From Nitrospira sp. (GTDB lineage: Bacteria; Nitrospirota; Nitrospiria; Nitrospirales; Nitrospiraceae): a stretch of 7,079 nucleotides of DNA. Position 1 is the stretch's first letter. Each line of letters opens with the position of its first letter. The stretch spans positions 15,981-23,059 of the forward strand of contig JABMDE010000015.1 in assembly GCA_015904055.1 (NCBI GenBank). The letters run 5' to 3'. The notes under the pieces are model-generated. The model made no database searches. It had not been told where the DNA came from and was given only the letters and a program-made list of their open reading frames with translations. Shown here in pieces: positions 1 to 6,148 of the stretch. The translations under genes and the position numbers were made by a program.

Positions 1-596
1 GCTTCTTTGGCATGGTCGACGGCGAGCGTGGACTCCTTCTCACGGTAAAAAGCATCGATTTCAGCCGAGATCGAAAAATTGCCGCCGAGGACGCCGGGAA
101 ACCGATTTGACGAGGTCTCGTGCCGGTCCTTGCCGCGTTGTGCCGGATAGAGATACGGCTGCGCAACGAGATCTCGATCGTTTGCTACAGTGCGGAGTAT
201 CAGTCTGTTGGCATCGAGTATGAGTATGTTGGCTTTTTTGCCGGTCAGTTCGCACACGATTGTGTGTATGCCTGCTTTGCAGGCACAGTGAATTTCCACA
301 ATGCGGTCGTTCGGTACCTGGCTGATACCCTCGATTCTGGCCCCTTGGAAATAGGCCCGCAGGAACTGACAAAACGCCGGGGGGGTCGGTGGGTTTTGGA
401 GCGGGTGGTTGGTCAGATGTAAGCGGGAGGTGTCCGGCCTGGAGGAAATCAGCAGGCGATGGGTCTGTCCTGGCATGCGAATGTCCACCATGAGGGTATC
501 GGGGGCGGGTTGTTGAATTTTTTGAATCCAGCCTCCCTGTAGCATCGGCGCGATTTCCATCACGACCTGTTCGATTTCCTGCCTGTTTAGCGCCAT
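1..596 (-). CDS. rqcH: RqcH/NFACT-family ribosome quality control protein, N-terminal part (runs off left edge)
   Basis: The frame starts at the ATG at 596-594 and stays open to the window edge, giving 198 codons of the NFACT-N (formerly 'fibronectin-binding A') domain. Family signatures are visible: PPAFCQFLRAYFQGARI (residues 72-88), then NDRIVEI with Asp97-Arg98, then CELTGKKANILILD (115-128). Asp97-Arg98 falls at the same numbering as the DR pair needed by Bacillus subtilis RqcH. Known role of the family: RqcH binds 50S subunits carrying stalled peptidyl-tRNA and recruits tRNA-Ala to add C-terminal alanine tails that mark the chain for degradation. A GGAGAGG-type ribosome binding site lies about 8 nt upstream. 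A longer-looking frame starting at 603 is a shadow of low-complexity composition with no family match. The coiled-coil and C-terminal NFACT-R domains would lie outside the window, so whether the gene is intact cannot be judged. Certain of family; the alanine-tailing role is inferred. Confidence 0.88.
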   Translation of the reverse strand, partial: MALNRQEIEQVVMEIAPMLQGGWIQKIQQPAPDTLMVDIRMPGQTHRLLISSRPDTSRLHLTNHPLQNPPTPPAFCQFLRAYFQGARIEGISQVPNDRIVEIHCACKAGIHTIVCELTGKKANILILDANRLILRTVANDRDLVAQPYLYPAQRGKDRHETSSNRFPGVLGGNFSISAEIDAFYREKESTLAVDHAKE

Positions 597-604
597 TGGT
601 CATG

Positions 605-614
605 CCTCTCCCCT
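605..614 (-). promoter_or_regulatory. Ribosome binding site of rqcH
   Basis: On the minus strand this reads AGGGGAGAGG, eight bases before the ATG at 596. It supports that start over the ATG at 603, which would sit almost on top of it. Part of it is also one arm of the hairpin at 610-638. Confidence 0.6.
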
Positions 615-638
615 AATAACCTTTTTGGTAAAGAGGGG
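610..638 (-). promoter_or_regulatory. Short hairpin in the rqcH leader overlapping its ribosome binding site
   Basis: Arms CCCCT (610-614) and AGGGG (634-638) are exactly complementary, with a smaller inner pair ACC/GGT around a run of five T. In rqcH mRNA the downstream arm is the AGGGG of the ribosome binding site, so folding could hide part of it. The stem is only 5 bp plus 3 bp with mismatches between, so control of translation is a guess. Confidence 0.3.
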
Positions 639-649
639 ATCATGTTGAA

Positions 650-691
650 CCAATTTTGTCCCATAGGGTCATTCCAGTCCCAATTTTTGTC
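650..691. promoter_or_regulatory. Pair of direct repeats in the divergent spacer (possible regulator sites)
   Basis: CCAATTTTGTC at 650-660 and CCAATTTTTGTC at 680-691 start exactly 30 bp apart, about three helical turns, so both would face the same side of the DNA. They lie between the divergent rqcH and zinc-ribbon genes, where promoters for both must be. I see no convincing -35/-10 pair for either gene. Confidence 0.35.
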
Positions 692-836
692 AGTTTATCG
701 GTCTTTTAGGCCGGCACTCTACGATTCCCCGCATAAACGCGCAAGAGTGTAAGGAGAGCACCTGGCATCCTGATTGCTTCTCTTGAGATACCTATGGGCA
801 TCGCAGAATGAACAAAGTGGGGTGCCAACTGTTGCC

Positions 837-842
837 AGGAGG
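837..842 (+). promoter_or_regulatory. Ribosome binding site that fixes the zinc-ribbon start
   Basis: A perfect AGGAGG lies six bases before the ATG at 849. The upstream in-frame ATG at 774 has no such site, and the 25 residues it would add do not look like part of the family. Confidence 0.75.
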
Positions 843-848
843 ACTTTC

Positions 849-1073
849 ATGAACTGTTCGAGATGTCAGGGTCTTATGGTTCCAGACAATCTGATCGATA
901 TGCGTGAGAGCTACTTGCCGATGTGGATGCGGGGGTTGCGATGTGTTGCCTGCGGCAACGTCGTCGATCCGCTCATTGCGCACAATCGGATGCGCCAACA
1001 GTTGAATACTGAGGAAACGCTCAAGCCAGGTGTGCATATGCCGGCACTCCATCCTCACGCCAAAGCGGCCTAG
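849..1073 (+). CDS. Small zinc-ribbon protein of unknown function
   Basis: A 74-residue protein with two CxxC pairs: Cys3-Cys6 (CSRC) at the extreme N-terminus and Cys32-Cys35 (CVAC) 25 residues later. This is a classic four-cysteine zinc-ribbon layout. Between the pairs is an acidic, Trp/Met-containing stretch, and after the second pair comes GNVVDPLIAHNRMRQQ. I associate small proteins of this pattern with Nitrospira, where they are annotated as hypothetical; no function is known to me, and nucleic-acid or protein binding is only a general possibility. The start is set by a perfect AGGAGG. The last 20 or so residues (His/Pro/Ala-rich) look unlike the conserved part, and the stop codon lies inside the end of the repeat at 1070-1266, so the present C-terminus may have been created by that insertion. 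Confidence 0.75.
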   Translation: MNCSRCQGLMVPDNLIDMRESYLPMWMRGLRCVACGNVVDPLIAHNRMRQQLNTEETLKPGVHMPALHPHAKAA

Positions 1074-1266
1074 CAGGCTGTTGATAAAGGCTGCCAGCGG
1101 CGTTCCCTGCCTTCGCCGGAGCGTGTATAGGTTCAACGTACTGAAGCGTACGCCGCCTCGTCTCTTCGCTCGCTGCGGCCGTGCTGGACCGCCTGATGGA
1201 AATTCACACGTCTTCTAGACGATGGTGGTTTTGGTCTCGCCATATAGTGCCTCATCAGGCTGCTAG
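1070..1266. repeat. MITE-like intergenic repeat with 15-bp terminal inverted repeats
   Basis: The left end CTAGCAGGCTGTTGA (1070-1084) matches the reverse complement of the right end TCATCAGGCTGCTAG (1252-1266) at 13 of 15 positions. Inside, AGGCTGCCAGC (near 1088-1098) can pair imperfectly with GCTGGACCGCCT (near 1183-1194), and there is a perfect 5-bp hairpin CGTAC/GTACG at 1137-1152. The wording (CAGGCTGTTGA, CAACGTAC, TTCGCTCGCTGCGGCC, GTGCTGGACCGCC) resembles an abundant non-coding repeat I recall from Nitrospira genomes. It holds no credible gene. About 60 bp near the right end look unrelated to that recalled repeat, so this copy may be diverged or interrupted. No clear target-site duplication is visible. 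Confidence 0.5.
1209..1221. repeat. Small perfect hairpin inside the repeat
   Basis: CGTCT and AGACG pair around a three-base loop. There is no T-run, so it is not a Rho-independent terminator. It falls in the part of the element that does not match the recalled repeat consensus. Confidence 0.3.
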
Positions 1267-1281
1267 CAGGCGTGGTGAGGC
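1249..1281. repeat. Hairpin at the right end of the repeat, centred on palindrome CTGCTAGCAG
   Basis: GCCTCATCA (1249-1257) pairs with TGGTGAGGC (1273-1281) over 9 bp with one wobble. The loop contains the perfect palindrome CTGCTAGCAG (1260-1269). The palindrome is what two abutting repeat ends would make (right end ...CTGCTAG joined to left end CTAGCAGG...), so a second, truncated copy may start here. No T-run follows. From here to 1413 I see no gene or promoter I can support. Confidence 0.35.
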
Positions 1282-1413
1282 GATGGCGCGGAGGATACTG
1301 GCGGCAAAGCCTGGTTCGTCGTCCGCGTCGTAATTTTCTTCGTCGCTCTTCCTTGCAGCCGTCTCTCCACTGCGCTACAGTCCTTCACGCCACCCATTGT
1401 TGAGTTATTCACG

Positions 1414-3078
1414 ATGCCTCTCTTGGAGTTGCCGCTTCTCACTCGCCTGACCGATGAGTTTCGTCTTTCGATGCAGCGGTTGTTACAGGATCTCTGTCGG
1501 GAACTGCAGCGTGATTATTCGGATCTTTCCTCCCGGTATGACCTTCCAGTCGGATTGTTCCAGATCCTCAGCCGGTCGCTCACAATCGAAAGCTATTCCA
1601 ACTGGAAGGTGGCCGGATGGATCGAATCGCTCAACGATCTCGTCTATTTTTTGGACATTCTCCAGCAATGGGAAGGAGAGCCGGACCGGGCCGAATTCAC
1701 GCAGCAACTCTTTACGGAATGCCAGGAGAAGTTTTTTGAGAACAGTTACCTCCACGATCTGTTTCCTCTGGGCCGTTCTCGCGTGGCTGGTCTTGAGAAG
1801 CGGCTCACGAGTTTGTGCCGGCGTCTGGCGCGTGAGTTGACGCAGGAATCGATCCTGTTCGATCCGGTACGAACCGTGAAGTGGTGCAAGCAGCGCACAG
1901 GGTCGCAATGGGAAGCCCCGGCGCTATTCGATGCCAACTTCGAGCGGGCAGAAGCGGGGAATGGCCTCTCGGTCGGAATTGCCGGAGAGCGGCGTGAGGC
2001 TCCTGCCGAGGTACGCCGCTGTCTGAAACGAGCGTCCGGCCAGGCGAGGTTTTTGATCGGGACGAGTGGAGTTTCATTGTGCATCGGTCAAAACACATTT
2101 GAAATATGGACTGCATGGGGAGGGCAGGGGCAATGGAGCTGGCCATCTCAGGCGACAGAGGTGGCGCTGGAGATCGGACAGGGGGCAGTCATGATTGGTC
2201 CGACGTTAGTCTACGGAAAAGACCGGCAGCCTCGGGCGATTGCCCGAACAGCGCAGAGCCAGGTGGAACGGATCAGTTTGGCTTGGCAGATGATCCAAGC
2301 TGCCTGGCCTGAAGGGGCTGGAGTGTTGGCCTTGTTGACCTCGCGAATTGTCCCGCTCAAGGCGAAGGGTGTGGTGAGTTTCAGCTATCGCCATCGACCG
2401 GGATTGTCGTTCATCAACTGTTTCGATCGGGACAATCTGGACTTAATCGACGATTTGATCCATGAGAACAGCCACCACCACCTGAATCTCTTGCTGCGCA
2501 AATATGTGATGTATCACGGCGACCATCATCAGCAGATCTTCTATTCGCCCTGGCGGCGCAGTCTCCGTCCGCTCCGCGGGATGAATCTCTTGCTGCGCAA
2601 ATATGTGATGTATCACGGCGACCATCATCAGCAGATCTTCTATTCGCCCTGGCGGCGCAGTCTCCGTCCGCTCCGCGGGATTCTCCACGCGACGTTTACG
2701 TTCACGATGGGCGCTATGTTGTTTGAGCGACTGTCGACGTGGGCATCAGGGCCTGGTGGACCGGCGCGATGGAAACGTGCAGGGCTTACTCTGCGCGATC
2801 TCCAGCGAGCTCGCTTTCGATGTCTGGAAGAAGTTGAGTCTGTCCGCTACGCACTCCAAGATCTGCACTATGCCGACCGCCATCTCGGCTGGCTCACCGG
2901 CTCGGGCCGCCGTATGGTCGGCCAACTGGCAGAGGCGATTGAGCAGATTGAACGCAGGATCGAGCTTCATCGTACAGCGGTGTCACTTTCCACGTTCGGC
3001 CCGGCCTTGCGGCGACACGTCGAGAAACTGAAGAAATCCCGCATGACCTACGGACCGATGCGATTGAGCGAAGTGTAG
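1414..3078 (+). CDS. HExxH-motif protein, putative alpha-ketoglutarate-dependent peptide beta-hydroxylase family, with internal 33-residue duplication
   Basis: The 554-residue product has a helical N-terminal half and a C-terminal core matching the pattern I know for the HEXXH peptide-modification family. Landmarks: RIVPLKAKG (near 311-319), then DDLIHENSHHHLNLLLR with metal motif H350-E351-N-S-H354, then YSPWRRSLRPLRG, then a hydrophobic ILHATFTFTMGAMLFERL stretch. Characterised members are iron- and 2-oxoglutarate-dependent enzymes that beta-hydroxylate residues of ribosomally made peptides; that role here is inferred, and no precursor peptide is recognisable in the window. No signal peptide is seen, so it is probably cytoplasmic. 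Residues 357-389 are repeated at 390-422, identical except Leu/Met at the first position; without this the protein would be 521 residues. The ATG at 1414 has only a weak ribosome binding site; Met20 (1471) is an alternative start. It faces convergently to the transporter operon. Confidence 0.72.
   Translation: MPLLELPLLTRLTDEFRLSMQRLLQDLCRELQRDYSDLSSRYDLPVGLFQILSRSLTIESYSNWKVAGWIESLNDLVYFLDILQQWEGEPDRAEFTQQLFTECQEKFFENSYLHDLFPLGRSRVAGLEKRLTSLCRRLARELTQESILFDPVRTVKWCKQRTGSQWEAPALFDANFERAEAGNGLSVGIAGERREAPAEVRRCLKRASGQARFLIGTSGVSLCIGQNTFEIWTAWGGQGQWSWPSQATEVALEIGQGAVMIGPTLVYGKDRQPRAIARTAQSQVERISLAWQMIQAAWPEGAGVLALLTSRIVPLKAKGVVSFSYRHRPGLSFINCFDRDNLDLIDDLIHENSHHHLNLLLRKYVMYHGDHHQQIFYSPWRRSLRPLRGMNLLLRKYVMYHGDHHQQIFYSPWRRSLRPLRGILHATFTFTMGAMLFERLSTWASGPGGPARWKRAGLTLRDLQRARFRCLEEVESVRYALQDLHYADRHLGWLTGSGRRMVGQLAEAIEQIERRIELHRTAVSLSTFGPALRRHVEKLKKSRMTYGPMRLSEV
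2483..2680 (+). repeat. Perfect 99-bp tandem duplication inside the HExxH gene
   Basis: Bases 2483-2581 are repeated without a mismatch at 2582-2680, and the identity continues one base further. The flanking bases at 2482/2581 and 2583/2682 differ, which fixes the period at 99 bp (33 codons, in frame). The unit encodes the segment just after the HExxH motif, including a histidine cluster (YHGDHHQ) and the PWRRSLRPLRG motif. Complete identity implies a very recent event or an assembly error. Confidence 0.97.
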
Positions 3079-3230
3079 GCGTCAGTATCGCCAGTACATA
3101 GTGAGCGGATTGAGGCTGGATTATTCTGCAACCATGAAGGGTTACGTGCCTCCAGGTGTTTCTTCGTCAAGCGGGCATAGTCGGTGATGCCAGGGAGGCC
3201 AACTTTCAGCGGTCCGAACCGTTCACGGAT
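3079..3230. other. Convergent spacer; no clear terminator
   Basis: This lies between the ends of two converging units. CGGT/ACCG around 3211-3222 can form a four-base stem but is not followed by a T-run on either strand, so no intrinsic terminator can be supported. On the minus strand the frame directly after the PKD-gene stop stays open for about 60 codons (see findings). Confidence 0.4.
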
Positions 3231-4322
3231 CTATGGCTCCACCGTCACATTCACAAATGCCGGTAAGCTATCCGCCCCTTTCTTGTCCGTCACGCGCAGC
3301 TTGAATCGGTAGGTTCTCGGCTCTGACACGGTTGGGGCGAGGAAGGAGGCGTCGGCGTTGTTTGCGTCGAGCAGCGACACTTTGTTCCCGCGCAGTTGGC
3401 TCCAGGTATAGTACAGGGCTTCGCCTTCTGGGTCGCGGCTCTTCAGCCCGCTCAATTTCACTTTTGATCCGGCCTTCACGGTTTTGCTTATCCCCGCATC
3501 GGCGACCGGTGGTGCGTTGGGTTCATCGTTGACGTTCACATCCACATCAAGTTGTGCCTGCTTGCCACGGTTGGTCACAGTCAACACCGTCTTGCCGTTG
3601 CCTACGATCTGGAGGAGTCCGCCGGCCAAGACTTTAATGACGTTCGGGCTTGAAGACTCGTAGGTGGTTCCGGTCTCCGGAGCACTGATCCGGCGGACTA
3701 TGCCGTCGGCGAACTCACCGACCACCGGCAACTCAAAAATTTTTCCCAGGGAATCCACGTGGCCAAAGGCGGAGGATTGTCCGGCCCGTCCGAGCTGGAG
3801 CGGCTTGTCGGTTGCAAAGTCGATTGTGGTCAGGGCAGCCTTGGGTTCAACCTGTACCATCACTTCGTCAAAGACGGAGCGTGTACCGAGACGTCCACGC
3901 GAGATGTCAGCGACGGCCAGAAGTCGCATGGGTCCGATGCCGTCCTTGGGGATCAACAGACGGCTGCCGAAGGGTGGGGTGTGTTCGGCTAGTCCGATCG
4001 AGGCAACGGGTGCAACGATGGAGCCGGTGGCGGTGGTGTCATCCTGTTCGACCAGCGCCTCATCCTGCCCGCCATACCAGTAGTAGCGGACTGTGACAAT
4101 GCCATGATCTTTCCCCACATCCACACGGGCAGTGACGGTGCTTCCGGCAGCGAGGGCGGCTTCTTCTACCGGCTCGACGATCTTGAACGCATAGGCAGGA
4201 GCAGCTACGGCCATGCACGAGGCAACCAGAGCTAAGTACGCAGTTCGAATCTGCGAGATACGCGCGCCTCGGGGAGTCGGCGACGCGGGCTTCACGAGAG
4301 ACGTGTCACGATCCCTGATCAT
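3231..4322 (-). CDS. Exported protein with Big_2-like and PKD-like domains
   Basis: The 363-residue product has a long basic N-region, a hydrophobic core (about 28-41) and a likely signal peptidase I site after AYA (residue 45), so it should be exported. The mature part is all beta-type. Residues 46-160 form an unassigned sandwich beginning FKIVEPVEEAAL. About 170-264 resembles a Big_2 Ig-like fold (TYESSSPNVIKVLAGGLLQI). About 270-362 resembles a PKD/REJ domain (ADAGISKTVKAGSKVKLSG, SRDPEGEALYYTW, YRFKLRVTDKKGADS). Such domains usually mediate adhesion or protein contacts; no catalytic motif is seen. It has no LPXTG motif, lipobox or C-terminal anchor helix. Its ATG overlaps the upstream transporter stop as ATGA and lacks its own ribosome binding site, so it is probably translated by coupling. 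A GTG at codon 10 is a less likely start. Confidence 0.75.
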   Translation of the reverse strand: MIRDRDTSLVKPASPTPRGARISQIRTAYLALVASCMAVAAPAYAFKIVEPVEEAALAAGSTVTARVDVGKDHGIVTVRYYWYGGQDEALVEQDDTTATGSIVAPVASIGLAEHTPPFGSRLLIPKDGIGPMRLLAVADISRGRLGTRSVFDEVMVQVEPKAALTTIDFATDKPLQLGRAGQSSAFGHVDSLGKIFELPVVGEFADGIVRRISAPETGTTYESSSPNVIKVLAGGLLQIVGNGKTVLTVTNRGKQAQLDVDVNVNDEPNAPPVADAGISKTVKAGSKVKLSGLKSRDPEGEALYYTWSQLRGNKVSLLDANNADASFLAPTVSEPRTYRFKLRVTDKKGADSLPAFVNVTVEP

Positions 4323-6148
4323 CGCGTCAGATGGAACGGCACATCCATGAGGATCACCCGTTCCTTAAAGAGGAGCGCACCCTTGAGCATCAGGGCCCGT
4401 TGATTGTGCAGAATGTTTTGCCACCAGCGGGCCGGTAGAATTTCCGGGATCACGACGGTGACCCAGACGTCCGGCTCTTTTTCGAGAATTTCTTCGATGT
4501 ACTCGAGCAGGGATCCCAGGACTGAACGATAGGGAGATGGCAGGGCGATGAGATTGATGCCGCCTCCCCATTGAGCCCATTGTATTTTGACTTTGGCGCT
4601 TTCTTCCGGGTCGAGGTCGATATACACGGCGCGAATCTCACCGGGGCGGCTTCTCGCGTAGTCCAGGGCGCGGACCACGGCGCGATTTACGCCGCTAACT
4701 GGAATGACCACGATATTGCGTCGAGGCAGCGGCGGCCGAGACCCTCTGCGGTCCAGAGTGATTTGTTCCGATACGGCTCGATAGTGAGAGCGAATGCCCT
4801 GGAACATGAGGATTAAGATTGCAACAAGCAGAAAGACGATCCATGCACCCTGCATGAACTTGGTGCTGGCGATAATGATGGTGGCGATGCCGGTTGTAAC
4901 GGCGCCGATACTGTTGATAACCAGTTTCTTCCGCCAATGTTTCCCTTTTTTAGTCAGCCAGCGCTTGACCATGCCGGCTTGAGAAAGCGTGAATGAGACG
5001 AACACCCCGATGGCGTACAACGGGATCAACGCATGGGTGTCACCCTGAAAGATCACCAACAGGAGGCAGGCAAAAAATCCGAGGATGATAATGCCGTTTG
5101 AAAACACCAGGCGATCGCCGAATGTAGCCATCTGGTGCGGCATGAATCCATCCCGGGCCAGGATCGAGGCTAAATGCGGGAACCCGGCGAACGCGCTGTT
5201 GGCTGCCAGCACCAGCAGCGCCATGGTGGCGATCTGGATGGTGTAATAGACGACCCCGGTGCCGAACGTGAGGCGGGCCAGTTGCGACATGATAGTTTCG
5301 TCCACTTTGGGAAGAATGCCGTAGTGATAGGCCATCCAGCTGACGCCCATGAACAGTGATGCCAGGATGACAGACATCCAGATCATCGTGGTGGCGGCAT
5401 TTTTCGATTCGGGGTGGCGAAACGCTTTCACTCCGTTGGAAATCACTTCCATGCCGGTTACGGCCGAGCAACCTGCGGCAAACGAACGAAGGATCAACAA
5501 AAGGGTAAGACTCTCTATTGCCTTGCCTGGTATTTCGGGATTTGTCGGGGAGGGAATCACACTGGGTGTAGAAAAGGAATGCAGCGTACCGACGGTGACC
5601 AGCAGTCCAAGCGCTCCGATGGCAAAGTAGGTCGGGATGGCGAAGAACGTTCCTGATTCTCGGACGCCACGGAGGTTGACGAGCACCATAAAGACAATGG
5701 CAATGAGTCCCAGTGCCTCCCGGTGTATGAAGAGGCTGGGGATGGCTGAGGTGAGGGCGGCAATTCCAGCAGCGACACTGACGGCGACGGTCAAGACATA
5801 GTCGATCATCAAGGCGGCTGCGGCGGCCACCAGGGCCGGCCTCTCGCCGAGATTCGTCTTTGCAACAATGTAGGCGCCGCCTCCCTCAGGATACTCATAA
5901 ATGATCTGTCGATAGGAGATGGTGAGGACGAGCACGAGAAACAGAATGGCCAGACTGACGGGAATCGACCAAGCTATGGCTGCCGTGCCGGCAAGGGTGA
6001 GGACTAACAGAATTTCTTCGGTGCCGTAGGCGACAGAGGAGATTGCATTCGACGAAAATATCGGAAGCGCGATGGTTTTCGAGAGCCGTTCGTGCCGTGC
6101 TTGTGCTGTTTTTAGGGGATCGCCGACGAGCCACCGTTTCAGAATCAT
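4319..6148 (-). CDS. kimA: KimA-like APC-superfamily transporter, probable K+:H+ symporter
   Basis: The 609-residue product aligns from memory along its whole length with Bacillus subtilis KimA (YdaO, 607 residues). Shared landmarks: SSVAYGTEEILLVL (37-50), SYRQIIYEYPEGGGAYIVAK (78-97), IDYVLTVAVSVAAG (115-128), VTGMEVISNG (230-239), LIPLYAIGVF (374-383) and VVIPEILPARWWQNILHNQ (565-583). The first 450 or so residues make about 12 membrane helices; the rest is a cytoplasmic domain that in KimA binds c-di-AMP. Residues equivalent to KimA Asp117, Tyr118, Thr121, Thr230 and Tyr377 are present (Asp116, Tyr117, Thr120, Thr231, Tyr378), and Tyr43 is Tyr41. KimA Asp36, however, is Asn34 here, so potassium transport or proton coupling may be altered. 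The frame is open up to an ATG at 6325, but the family N-terminus begins at 6148. No ribosome binding site precedes it, and no c-di-AMP riboswitch is evident. First gene of an operon with the PKD-like protein. Confidence 0.82.
   Translation of the reverse strand: MILKRWLVGDPLKTAQARHERLSKTIALPIFSSNAISSVAYGTEEILLVLTLAGTAAIAWSIPVSLAILFLVLVLTISYRQIIYEYPEGGGAYIVAKTNLGERPALVAAAAALMIDYVLTVAVSVAAGIAALTSAIPSLFIHREALGLIAIVFMVLVNLRGVRESGTFFAIPTYFAIGALGLLVTVGTLHSFSTPSVIPSPTNPEIPGKAIESLTLLLILRSFAAGCSAVTGMEVISNGVKAFRHPESKNAATTMIWMSVILASLFMGVSWMAYHYGILPKVDETIMSQLARLTFGTGVVYYTIQIATMALLVLAANSAFAGFPHLASILARDGFMPHQMATFGDRLVFSNGIIILGFFACLLLVIFQGDTHALIPLYAIGVFVSFTLSQAGMVKRWLTKKGKHWRKKLVINSIGAVTTGIATIIIASTKFMQGAWIVFLLVAILILMFQGIRSHYRAVSEQITLDRRGSRPPLPRRNIVVIPVSGVNRAVVRALDYARSRPGEIRAVYIDLDPEESAKVKIQWAQWGGGINLIALPSPYRSVLGSLLEYIEEILEKEPDVWVTVVIPEILPARWWQNILHNQRALMLKGALLFKERVILMDVPFHLTR

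Noticed and set aside
61..603. 180-codon minus-strand frame starting at ATG 603
   Set aside because: It has shadow-like Arg/Thr/Pro/Gln-rich composition and no domain. The frame starting at 596 encodes a clear NFACT domain over the same DNA.
774..848. N-terminal extension of the zinc-ribbon protein from ATG 774
   Set aside because: There is no ribosome binding site at 774, whereas a perfect AGGAGG precedes 849 and the first CxxC then sits at the N-terminus as expected.
1283..1333. 16-codon ORF (MARRILAAKPGSSSAS) as a peptide precursor for the HExxH enzyme
   Set aside because: It is very short with only a weak ribosome binding site and no recognisable leader or core. Such ORFs arise easily by chance in GC-rich spacers.
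3206..3222. CGGT/ACCG hairpin as terminator of the converging genes
   Set aside because: It has a four-base stem and no T-run on either strand.
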